Shown here: one piece after another, positions 22,625-32,674 of the stretch
How positions within the stretch are numbered: the first letter of the stretch is position 1
How the letters are laid out: each line of letters opens with the position of its first letter
Assembly (NCBI GenBank): GCA_034440635.1
Contig: JAOTON010000391.1
Coordinates: 186,001 to 250,000 of the forward strand
Reading direction: 5' to 3'
Length of the DNA stretch: 64,000 bases
DNA from: Lepas anatifera
Taxonomy: Eukaryota; Arthropoda; Thecostraca; Lepadidae
Made by a program: the position numbers and the translations under genes
The notes under the pieces: model-generated
Database searches by the model: none
Told to the model about the DNA's origin: nothing
What the model saw: the letters and a program-made list of their open reading frames with translations, nothing else

Positions 22625-23864
22625 CCCTATTTCCGTCAGGCTCCCGGCTACCCCTATTTCCGGCAGGGGGGCAATATCGGCCCCCTAAGATCTCGTAATC
22701 TAACCGGCCGATTTTGAAAATTCAAAGTGCCATAGATTCCTCTGCTGCTAAACTTTATTTTGAAAAAAGAAAATTTCAAAATTTTTATTTTTTAGGAGAA
22801 GGTCGTGCAAAATATACAATTTTTGTGTATTTTTTAGATTTTCCATAACCCTTGTCTCTGTTGTACAATTTTCACAAAACTAGTTCAGATTTACAAATAA
22901 TTGACCCAAAATTTTCATATACTCGAGTTATGCAAAAATTCGAAATTCAATGGCAGTTCCAGGACCAGGACTATGAGGGGAAATATATACAACCTAAAAA
23001 GTTTTTGTTACGCTGATTAGAAGCCGTCATATACTGCTTGGCATCTTTGACACATAAATAAATGAGAAAAAAGTGAAAAACTCATCAGGGGCGGATGCAG
23101 TAAGGTAAAACAGTGGGGTAAAATGCATACCAACAATATGCGAATGGTATGCATGAGTATATTAGTCCCTTGACTAGTTGAAATTTAATTTCTGATAATT
23201 TTTACCCTCCCATGGCAGCTCTGGGAAAGGGGGTGACATAGGCGGATCAAGGACTCGTCGTGGGGGGGGTGGGGGTGATTGGAAACACATTTTCAATATA
23301 CAACTATATTGAGTCGCGGCGGTGATACTGGCTGGGAATATACATTTTGAAAATGTGTAGTGACTGGACACGCCTCTGGTAATCTAGAATTCGGTTATAA
23401 CTATTTTGAATTTTTATATACCCAATTGTATTCGCCCTGGCACGGCTGTAAGCAGTCTTCTCACTTACTAACGTTTAGTCCTTCTTGATAACATTCCCCC
23501 ATTTTGAACTGCTGTAACCGCCCCTGATGAATACAAATAGTGACAATTGTGAATGCACTATCATCTCACATAAAAAAATGATATAATAAAACCATATAAC
23601 TGGTATCAGGATCAGCAGAGACGGCTTCCTTTTACAAAAAACCCATCGCATACGATAATACTTGGTTTGTGGATAGAACCTCCCCAAAAACCCAGCCATA
23701 GCTCCGCCCCTGGTAAATATATAATCTTGAAAATTTCAGAAAACCTGCCTGTACTAGTTTTAGGAAAAGTCAGGAAGTTTCAAAGTTCTATCGCAAGCCG
23801 TTTCGGAGATATTCTTGAAAAACCTGAAGGGGGGGCAATATTAGCCCCCCTGCCGGAAATAGGG
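22625..23864 (-). mobile_element. TTAA element family C, copy C2, inverted (1240 bp)
   Basis: Flanked by TTAA at 22621-22624 and 23865-23868. It is collinear with C1 in reverse orientation along the whole length, with scattered substitutions. The double terminal repeat is on its left (CCCTATTTCCGTCAGG, then CCCCTATTTCCGGCAGG). The single end with the GGGGGGCAATATTAGCCCCC palindrome is on its right. Confidence 0.82.
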
Positions 23865-23868
23865 TTAA

Positions 23869-24995
23869 ACTAACTGAAGCGTGCCTTCTGACATTTCGAG
23901 CTTACAAGTCGGCTGTCAAATTTCAATATCTTTTTGCTTGTACTAGAAATACTGCGTTTTGGCGTAATAAATATTGTCGGACCAGTTCGAACTTTTTTCT
24001 TAGGTGGCCTTGTTGCTTATTCAAAAGGAGGCAAATTTCAAGTTCGCCGCTTAAGAAAAAGAAATGATAAAAATGCAAAATTGAAAACATTTGTTCCAAA
24101 ATTTCTCAAAAGCTATTTGGAATTTAAATTCGGGGTCTTAGTTTGGGCGTCTAGCGTAAAAGGGCAATCACCCTACACAATTGCAGAGCCCTGGTATCAA
24201 CTGTCAGAACCGCCAAACGGCCAGAATAGAGCATCTTGAGAAATCTCAATCCGCTTCGCTCCATGGATTTCGTCATGCGGCTCTGACACAGCCGTACTCG
24301 ATTTTTGGACGAATAAGTGATCTATACAGCATAAGAAGCTTATAACGTAGCGTATAACAATGAGCGTATAACGTGCGCATAACGTATATATAGGCGATAA
24401 GCGTATAACATGTATAGCATGAGAAACATTTCTCTATCTGCACGGTATCTCATCCTCGTCAACACCTTCAGTATTTTCAGCGTATCGAAACATTTTTTGC
24501 GGAAATCCTTCAGGTGTGGCACATATGAAAGCTTATCGAGTGTGAGCCTGATAAATCTGGTTTCTGCTACAACGTCGCTCGGATTTCCGCAAATTTACAA
24601 AATCGGGTATTCAGTCTCAATGTCTATTATAAAAGTGCATGCACTATGTCTTTGAACTTGAAAATTTCAGTCCATTGCGTGTGATCCATTGCTGCAATAT
24701 GTCAAGGCCAAGCTGCAGCCGCCTCTGCGCAGCTGCTGTAGTAGACACTGTCACACATATTGTGAAGTCTTCAACGAAAAACACGTGACGTATGTTTGCG
24801 GGAAGTGTCTGCAATATCATTGGTCATAACTGCAAACAAGGCTATGAATATCGCAGAATCCTGGGCTATGCTACTCTGTTGCTGATGCCAATGCGATACG
24901 ACTGAGTTTACGCGAAATCTAAAATACCTATTTTTTGGAATATTAGAAATAAACCACCCCAAGTGGCCTCGCGCGCCGAGTCCAAAGAGTTTCTG
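23869..24995. other. Non-coding interval
   Basis: AT-rich. Contains a run of short ATAACG-like repeats at about 24340-24410. No gene recognised. Confidence 0.4.
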
Positions 24996-24997
24996 CA

Positions 24998-25115
24998 GAA
25001 CGCCATTGGATAGCAAAGGCGCTCCCCAAGAGATGATGGCGCCCCCTGGGGAGGAAGGCGCCCCCTCCAGAAAATCTTGCACCACTTCTCGAAAATGGAA
25101 TCCGCCGTCTCTGCT
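24998..25115 (-). repeat. Repeat E fragment, reversed
   Basis: GGATAGCAAAGGCGCTCCCC and GGCGCCCCCTGGGG units lead into TTGCACCACTTCTCG and GGAATCCGCCGTC, the reverse of the header at 10558. It shows that the array units and header travel together. Confidence 0.65.
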
Positions 25116-25129
25116 AAGGACACGGCATG

Positions 25130-25312
25130 GGGGGATGAGGTGGCTTATTGGATAGCACCCTTGTCTTCTAAGCTACTGGTCCCGGGTTCAAGTCCCGGCG
25201 GAGCCTCTGAATAAGTCGATCTGATCCCCAAAATCCTTTCCAACAGGGTGAGAGTTGGCGACGCCGTATGACCCTGGCAGTTGGTGCGTCGTTAAACCCC
25301 AACCATTATTAC
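25130..25312 (+). repeat. tRNA-derived SINE, full-length-like
   Basis: Head: GGATGAGGTGGCTTATTGG with ATAGC (A box) and CCCGGGTTCAAGTCCCGG (B box in a paired T arm). Body: CCTTTCCAACAGGGTGAGAG. Tail: GCCGTATGACCCTGGCAG with TTGGTGCGTCGTTAAACCCC. Body and tail recur at 26058-26245, and the tail at 31497-31555 and 34735-34800. Confidence 0.75.
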
Positions 25313-25362
25313 ACGGCGTGGAAACTTGGGTGCTTTAAGGGAATCATGTTCATATACACTCT

Positions 25363-25890
25363 TCAGGATAAATCTATGGTCTCCTCTACCGGGACGTTAG
25401 TAAAGAGGCTCTCGACATCTAGTGAGGCTAAAAATCCTTTAGGCTTGCTACTACGCAGAATATCTACAAAATCCTCAACCGACTTTAAACCATAATCATT
25501 TGGAACAAACGGTTTGATAATACGGTTTAGCTTTTTGGCAATATGGTAAGTGGGAGTTGGAATTTGCGAAATGATGGGCCTGATAGGATTGTTGGTTTTA
25601 TGAATTCTAATGTTGCCATAAAGGTACCCCAGGCTAAACTCCCCTACTAGTTTGCTAGTGTACACCGCCGATTTCTGCATTGGCTACCTCGACAAGTTTC
25701 TTTAACTTACTCTTTAACCTTGAAGTTGGGTCCTTACGAATCTTCTTGAATTTACTTCTATCAGAAAGGATAGCTTTCACTTTAAGAAGATAGTCAGCCT
25801 TATCTAGGACAACAAAAACAGCACTCTTGTCTGCCCTGCGTATCACAATATCCGGATTGTCTCTAAGCTCTCGAGCTGCTTTTTCTCAGT
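25363..25890 (-). pseudogene. Penelope-like element reverse transcriptase fragment
   Basis: On the - strand, DNPDIVIRRADKSAVFVVLD matches the Penelope-like (R)ADKG..VVLD motif and DYLLKVKAILSD follows. After a frameshift near 25670 come GNIRIHKTNNPIRPIIS, the counterpart of the GLPKIHK..NPLRPI..S motif, and SPT/TPTYHIAKKLNRIIKPFV, then ASLDVESLFTNVPVEETI, the first catalytic aspartate block. The YADD region and the GIY-YIG endonuclease are absent, because the fragment is cut at about 25363 next to the SINE. The Penelope-like assignment is strong, because these motifs are characteristic and differ from LINEs. Confidence 0.85.
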
Positions 25891-25929
25891 TTTGGGGTAA
25901 GAACACTTGTTTTCATAGTGTGCTGATAT

Positions 25930-25985
25930 ACCTACCTACCTACCTACCTACCTGCTTATATACATACCTTTTAGCTATATATATA

Positions 25986-26048
<63 letters not shown>

Positions 26049-26057
26049 GTATATATA
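25930..26057. repeat. Microsatellite cluster (CCTA)n, (TATA)n
   Basis: CCTACCTACCTACCTACC at about 25931, followed by an AT dinucleotide run 25975-26046. Confidence 0.9.
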
Positions 26058-26245
26058 GTGGGGGCACGGCAGTAGAGTGGTCAGCACAGCTGGCTTCCTC
26101 GCAACAGACCCGGGTTCAAGGCCCGTCGGCTTCCCTGAACAAGGAGCAATCTGGTTCACGAAAACCCCTTCCAACAGGGAAAGAGTTGCTGATGCCATAT
26201 GACCCTGGAAGTTGGTGCGTCACTAAGCCCACAAAATTAGTATTC
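26058..26245 (+). repeat. tRNA-derived SINE, second + copy
   Basis: GGGGGCACGGCAGTAGAGTG with GTCAGCAC (A box) and GACCCGGGTTCAAGGCCC (B box). CCCTTCCAACAGGGAAAGAG and GCCATATGACCCTGGAAG match 25130-25312. Inserted next to the AT microsatellite. Confidence 0.72.
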
Positions 26246-26319
26246 TCTTGATGGTACATGGCAACCCATATTTCTCAAAGTCGAAGTACGTTAACTTGGG
26301 GAAATTTCGTGTCTTCCGT

Positions 26320-26810
26320 CACACAATAAAGAAGTGATCATTTCTGTGCAATTTATCGTTAAAAGATCCTCCAGAATATTTCACGCTGTTGAGATTGACC
26401 CCATTGAAGGTACCCCCCGCCCCCTTGGACGAAAACGTTCCGCCGCCGCTGTTTACAGAACTAGACATACCACCCTTGCTGGTAGTGCATTCCAATCCAA
26501 CACAACTCTGACACCAACACAGTTCCGACGGACTCGAGTCACAGCTGGTGGTTTCGTGAGTTTCCATTTGTGGCCCCTCGTACATACGTGTCTAGTTTGC
26601 TACAGCAAAGGACTGTGTTGGGTCCTGCTCGATTCTCCTGTTCAGGAGCTGGAATACGTGCAGCATATCGCCACGGCGATGACAATAATAAAACGTCAAA
26701 AGATCGAGCACTGTTCGCCGTTTTTGATATGCAGAGTTTCTGAGTGAAGGAATTAGTCGTGTGGCACGTCTCTGAACTCGTTCCACTGCGCACTGGTCTT
26801 ATTGGTTGAA
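26320..26810 (-). pseudogene. LINE reverse transcriptase C-terminal remnant
   Basis: The - strand frame at 26592-26786 reads MERVQRRATRLIPSLRN, then YQKRRTVLDLLTFYYCHRRGDMLHVFQLLN. This is the well-conserved tail of CR1/L2-like reverse transcriptases (ERVQRRATK.I..L....Y..RL..L.L.TL..RR.RGD....YK..N). Downstream sequence keeps traces only. No catalytic domain is present, so this is a 5'-truncated or decayed copy. Confidence 0.75.
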
Positions 26811-27200
26811 AGAGCCCACGTTTGAGCATTTATGGTTTATCACAGGCAAACGTTTTTCATGGTAAATCAGCCTATTACCTTGTACCACCACAAACAATTT
26901 ACATTCAAGTGAGCCTTACTGGGACAACCATGAGGGAAATAACAACACCAACGCCTAGGTGTTTCATGTAACCATTGCTCTATGAATCGATACAGATGGT
27001 TTCCAACGTATCAAATCAAATGAAGGCGCAAGTGTTTTTCAAAACATTCGCCCACCATAAGCCATCGCATAATTATAAGCAAATGCTCAGCCACTTCATG
27101 CCTCGGGTACAATGCCCAACCCCCTCTTTTTACCCTTCCGGTTCACGACAGGGAATACATCACCACATCAACGGACCGCAACAGCATGTATTGGCTGGCG
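26811..27200. other. Non-coding interval, presumed 3' flank of the membrane protein gene
   Basis: No frame recognised. No canonical AATAAA on the - strand was noticed close to the stop at 27201. Confidence 0.35.
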
Positions 27201-27785
27201 TTAGACCGTGACTGCTCCTTCAGCGACCAAGCATGAATCTCTCGGCTCAGCTGATCCGTCGGGACGAAGCTGCTGCATTTGAAACTCTTGCCGCTGTCCC
27301 CTCACCAGCTGGTAGTACGAAATTATAGCCGCCACCCAGTACCACTCCAGCGCAAAGGACGCTAGAATCAGCACACTTATCACTATCTCAATATGAGCAA
27401 CGCTGAGCGCGATGAGGCTGATGGTTTCGAGACACTGAGCCACGGTCTGGAGCCCCAGCACAATTACCGTCCAGATTATCCAAGCCAACACCGGGCCAAC
27501 TCGGCCATTTCGCACCGCGTATATCAGAAGCGCGTCAAATGCCACCGAAAGCAAGGCGACTGTCAGAAGCACACCGATAATGATGTTAGTCACGAACAGC
27601 ATGCCCTCCAGCTCTTCGGCGTTATGTTCGAGGACCTCCAGCACCGATCTGACTTTGACCAAGGCCGCTATGAGCAGGGAAGCCTCCAGACTGTGCAGCA
27701 CTGTGAAGGTGATGCTTAAAGCATTGGCGCCTCGCTTAAGGTCCATACACCCCAAGCAGCATTGAGGGGGTCTGCCATGCTCCAT
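27201..27785 (-). CDS. Uncharacterised four-pass membrane protein, single exon
   Basis: A 194-residue frame on the - strand with an intact start and stop. The short cytosol-like N-terminus contains CCLGCMDLKRGA (residues 9-20), a cysteine cluster followed by a basic turn. Four hydrophobic segments lie at about 22-43, 62-91, 97-128 and 131-158, with short charged loops; TM4 ends WYWVAAIISYYQLVRG. The polar tail of about 35 residues has no motif I know. The N-terminal CCxGC plus four helices resembles LAPTM-like/tetraspan proteins found in many copies in arthropod genomes, but I cannot name the family securely and suggest no function. The first methionine (27785) is chosen because the second at codon 14 would remove the cysteine cluster. 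A single-exon gene or the survivor of a retrocopy are both possible. Confidence 0.68.
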   Translation of the reverse strand: MEHGRPPQCCLGCMDLKRGANALSITFTVLHSLEASLLIAALVKVRSVLEVLEHNAEELEGMLFVTNIIIGVLLTVALLSVAFDALLIYAVRNGRVGPVLAWIIWTVIVLGLQTVAQCLETISLIALSVAHIEIVISVLILASFALEWYWVAAIISYYQLVRGQRQEFQMQQLRPDGSAEPRDSCLVAEGAVTV

Positions 27786-28783
27786 GCTGATCGTGAAGCT
27801 TTCCTATAAATTCTTCAGTGTTTTGTATGAATGTGAGACTGATCAAACAGATGTTCTGATTGTTAGTGCTTGATCACACTGGCCAGTAGGTAACACGGGC
27901 TGAGAGGGTGACGTTTTCCTTTGGATTATGTGATTGGTCGACTGAAACAAACTGATTTTAGGAATCTTGACTCAGAATCTGTCCGCAGTTCTGGCAGTTA
28001 AATTATGCTGATGCTGATCTTACTGTCGCTGCAATTGGCACGCAGACAGGGATGGAACGTCGTAAAGCAAGTCAAACAAACTCTTGAAGCTGGCCACGGC
28101 TCCCCTGTTCTTGGCAACAAACTCTTCTGATGCTCTGCACTTCTTTCATCGCTGAGCACCACAGTCGGAAATTGTCCGTTACCGCTGAGACGTTCACTGG
28201 GACCTGTGGGCGTGTGTTCTGGGCAGGCTCGTGACCACTGCGGCGCTGCCCCCGGCTGTCGCGCCGTGTTCGGACGCACTGGCCGCCGGCTCTGGAGACT
28301 CTGGCTCTGGAGCCGGCTCTGGAGACTCTGGAGACTGTCGCCGCCTGTCACAACCTGCTGGCCTCTCCAGCCGCCGCGGTTATCAACAGGTTCCAGTGCA
28401 ACAGCCGCCCGTCAAGCCAGGCTCCGGATATCTGGAAAATCGTAGCAGAGCAATGGCGTTTTCAGCGTGGTGTTTTCATCTTATTAACCAATGTTTCCTT
28501 TGGGATTTTAGAAAACGTATTTTGAATTCATAGAGTTCGATTACGCGCTAAAATTTCGATCAAAGGTGCATACAGGGGGTAAAACAGCTTAGATACCCCA
28601 TCGAGCATCGCCGCATTGCCGTGCGGGAGTACAACCCGAATTGTTCCTTCCATCCTCTCTCTAATACAAAGTAGAAGTGCTGGTGCGTTGTGGTCTGCAC
28701 ACCCCTTCCGCAGGATTGATTTCTTTTCCATCACGCCGCCAACACGTGTCATGTTTCTGTTGATAGAAAGCCTGCTTAGCTGC
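27786..28783. other. Upstream region of the membrane protein gene, GC-rich 28200-28400
   Basis: 28270-28340 contains a short GGCTCTGGAGACTCTGG tandem (CTCTGGAGACT recurs three times). Long frames on both strands here follow from low stop density and show no similarity. The - strand frame 28528-28780 (TRVGGVMEKKSILRKG...) is unrecognised. Confidence 0.4.
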
Positions 28784-28939
28784 AGTGGCGGATCCGTGTC
28801 TCCATTTCGGGGGAGGGGGTCGAGCCTCCCTCGCCATTGCCTTGGAGCAGCGTCCGACCATGCAGTTACTATAGGCACTCTGACATCTCAGGGGAGGGGG
28901 GCTGGAGGAGTCCTTAGCCCTCTCCCCTGCATCCGTCAC
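28784..28939. mobile_element. Short MITE-like repeat D relative (about 156 bp)
   Basis: Ends CAGTGGCGGATCC and (reverse complement) CAGTGACGGATGC form a near-perfect terminal inverted repeat. Both match the left end of repeat D. No target-site duplication is obvious, so the superfamily is left open. Confidence 0.55.
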
Positions 28940-30199
28940 TGGAGTTCCCATTACACATTCTGTACTCGCCTATGGTTTTGAATGTGGAAGGAAAGTGGAA
29001 GTTTCAACCCAGCCTGAAAACGCTGTGCAATTGCTTGTCATTGTCATATATCCCTCTCATCTGTAAGTAAAGGATTATTTTAACGAACAGTTGACCCGCA
29101 GGCCGGGCATTTTTGTGTGTTGCTTAACGTCAGTACTCCCTGCTCTGTTTCTAGCAGATGCTAGACTTTGCTTTAATCCAGAGCCTAGTGCTAGATCAAC
29201 CTTCGCTCCAGTGGGGGGCAGAGGGTGATTGCACATCCCTTCGGTTTTTTTTGAACGATACGAAACAACGGCTTCGAGAAGCCCCGCCGTACTTCGTACA
29301 TCTTATCCACGATCAATTGCACAACTTTCATTTCATTTCATTTCATTTCATTTATTCAGGCTTATCAGCAACAGGTATGTGAAAACCCAATTACAGCTGA
29401 GGTCAAGCAAAAAAACAGCACACCAATGAATATTTACAATGCAACCGTGTAACAATGTAATGCAACCTATTCCTGCAACAGTAATATAACTTTTTGGATT
29501 ATATCGAATTCCGGTCATGTCAGGCCAGGTCACCAGACCAGGTAAAGTGAGCTCACCTAAAACAATGTTTCAAGCGGTACCAATGAAAACAGTTTCAATC
29601 TATACATCTGATATTCGTATGACATATTAGGCCCACCGAGAACCACTTGCCATAACATGATTTTTATAGCAGTCATTTTTTATATCAATGAATGGCATCA
29701 AGCCAAGCACGGGTCAGGCATGTACTTCTCCAGTGGAGATTCATGGGACACCAGGAACTGACCAAAATGGCTTCATCCGGGACTAATTAATCAGGTTCTC
29801 AGACTATGCTCCATAACATCTCAGAAAATGGTGCTGGTGCTTTTATTTTGGTACATTTCCGTGTTTATTGTCATTGTGAGTCGATTGATAGAAATATTAG
29901 CTATGTTAGGCCAAATAGTGACCTTGAACTGGCCTTAGGTCGGGAAATTTTTATATTTGACCTAATTTATGTTATACATTCAGTCAAATCAGATGCAAGA
30001 GGCAATAAACATCCTCGATTGGCTCTAACTGCATATCTGACGAAACTGACCAAAATAATTTCATTTTTATCGGCTATCTACCACAGTTTGAGTTTTTTTT
30101 TCGCTATTTCGCATAGGAACCGAAATCAAGTTGCTTCCAAAACACTGATGTGAAGGTGGATAGAGTGTCACTGGGGCGGGAGTTAAGATCGATTTTCTA
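28940..30199. other. Non-coding interval
   Basis: Contains a (TTTCA)n stretch at 29328-29353 and GGTCA-type motifs at 29515-29550. No gene recognised. Confidence 0.4.
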
Positions 30200-30775
30200 C
30201 AATAAGAGAACCGGAGGTACAGGTGTACAGGTGCCTCGGCTGGCAGCATCCATAAATTGGCACCGGCACTGACAAAGCCAGTTACTACTGGCCAGCAGCG
30301 TCCGTAAATTGGCACCAACACTGGCTAAGTCAGCTACCACTGATTGACTGCGTCAGTAAACTGGCACCGACACTGACTCAGTCAGTTACCACTGGACTGC
30401 GTCAGTAAACTGGCACCGGCACTGACCCAGTCAGTTACCACTGGACTGCGTCAGTAAACTGGCACCGGCACTGACCCAGTCAGTTACCACTGGACTGCGT
30501 CAGTAAACTGACACCGACACTGACTAAGTCAGTTACCACTGGACTGCGTCAGTAGACTGGCACCGGCACTGACTGTGTCAGTTACCACTGGACTGGGTCA
30601 GTAAACTGGCACCGACACTGACTAAGTCAGTTACCACTGACTGACTGCGTCAGTAGACTGGCACCGGCACTGACCCAGTCAGTTATCACTGACTGACTGC
30701 GTCAGTAGACTGGCACTGGCACTGACCCAGTCAGTTATCACTGACTGACTGCGTCAGTAGACCGGTGCCGAAACT
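30200..30775 (+). repeat. Minisatellite, about 49 base unit
   Basis: Around ten to eleven copies of a unit that includes ACTGCGTCAGTAAACTGGCA, CACTGACCCAGTCAG and TTACCACTGG. Some copies have an extra CTGA, making 53 bases. The unit contains short inverted motifs (ACTGAC/GTCAGT), so single strands could fold. Confidence 0.9.
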
Positions 30776-30925
30776 AGATCAATTATCACTGGCTGCACGG
30801 ACCAATGCGTCATGCGCACGTCAGAAACCATTGACGTAAGCGGTGCAAACTCGAATGTTTATTATCATGGGGCTCACCAACTAAGCCAGTAGCGTCATTT
30901 TCAAACCTCAATAATCGGCATAGGA

Positions 30926-31168
<243 letters not shown>

Positions 31169-32597
31169 GGTCTAAGGGAAACACATTAAAAACTGTTCAC
31201 ATATGACGTCAGTGACCAAAGTATGAGAGTTCTGCCATTTTCTGACTTTTTCTGACGAAGGGGAGGGTTTTTGGCTTTTTTCTCACGTTTTCTAACGAGG
31301 GGGAATAATAGGTTGTCGTGGATTGTTTTATTGAGCAGGAACTGCATAGAACCAGTTTTAGCTTTCTTTACTGGAGAATATTCTAGAAGTTATAACAGTC
31401 ACGCACTGAATGCAATTAGTGTGTTAAAGGGATATTATAACCTAGTATGTTCTAGCCTTCTCACAGACCCGTTTCACCCAATATAGCAAATTCAACAATT
31501 GTTGGGGTTTAAGGACGCACCAACTGCCAAGGTCATACGGCGTCGCGATAAAGCAAATTCAAAATATTTCGAATAGAAATACCAGCTTTAAAGAATATTT
31601 CAATACCACTTCAAAATATCATTGGACATGTCCGGACAACCCCCAAAGAGATATAAATTCACAACCCTGCGCCTTTCACCAGTGTTTTTGAGGTGGACAA
31701 CAGCTATGATGAGAAGGAAGTCTGGAAATTTCTGACGATTTCTGACGAAGAGAGGAGGAGGTCAGACATCTTCTGACAGTTTCTGGCAAAGTGGGGGAGG
31801 GGGTCTGAACAGCCCCAATTTTGGCTAGCATCATACGTGAACAGCCACTTATATGTCACAGGTTTTCGAGAAATAGTCAAACAATCCTATCCTGCATCTC
31901 GGAACACAAATTATGCCTTCATGATACCACAGACGGAACCATGTTCCATAAATCTACATTAGTTTGAGGTGACATCAGTCTGGCAGTGAAGCGTTTGACA
32001 CGATACAGGAACTGACAGCCTTCTATTCGACTCATAAAAAAGAACACAAGTGGAACCGGCGACAAGATATACTGTCCAAGGAGGGACGTGTCTCCATGTT
32101 GAGCTACTGGCAGCAGAGTGCGGGGGTGTGGTGCCACCCGACATTCCACCACACCCTTGCACCCCTGCATGGGAGAGCGTCACCCGGCGATGCATGAACC
32201 CACACAGGTGTGCTGTCCCCAGCACTATCAGTACCGGACCAGACATTATCCCGAGCCGCCGCAGGGAAGAGAGGAGCATGAACGGAGGACACGATAACAC
32301 GTCTCCAAAGGCGCCGGCAGAAGACTGCAAACTCTACCCATATTGGTGCGGCTTGAATCTTGTGAGTTACAATAGAGACTTCTTAGTCCGATATTGAAAG
32401 CTGTGGTTTATTGCAAAATAATGACCGAATACATTTTTCAAACGCATTTCAACATGCACTTGATATGCTTAAGCTTGGCATTTCCGCCGTGCATGACTTC
32501 GAAAACAAGCACAATGGTCTGTAAAATGTACACTTAAGTTCACGTGGATAAATGTTTTTTTTCAGTCAGCTGAGAATGGTGTTTTCTTTTGTTTCAG
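31169..32597. other. Non-coding interval, 5' flank of the chitinase coding start
   Basis: A reversed SINE tail lies at 31497-31555 (GGTTTAAGGACGCACCAACT then GCCAAGGTCATACGGCGTCG). The motif TTTCTGACGA recurs near 31240, 31270 and 31730. A 5' untranslated exon of the chitinase gene must lie somewhere upstream of the acceptor at 32597, but I cannot place it. Confidence 0.45.
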
Positions 32598-32607
32598 ACC
32601 TGCCGTC

Positions 32608-32674
32608 ATGTCGCTGCCCCACGCCGCCGCCACGAGCGGACTGGTTGGACTGGTGCTGATGATCTTCTCTGCCC
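32608..32674 (+). CDS. Chitinase exon with start codon and signal peptide
   Basis: The exon opens at the acceptor TTTGTTTCAG ending at 32597, so ten bases of leader precede the ATG at 32608. It encodes MSLPHAAATSGLVGLVLMIFSA, a typical hydrophobic secretion signal, and ends phase 1 at donor GTGAGT. An acceptor just before the ATG means at least one upstream non-coding exon. Confidence 0.82.

Noticed and set aside
28528..28878. 116-codon - strand frame (TRVGGVMEKKSILRKG...)
   Set aside because: No recognisable family, it overlaps MITE-like repeat D sequence at one end, and it lacks splice or promoter support.
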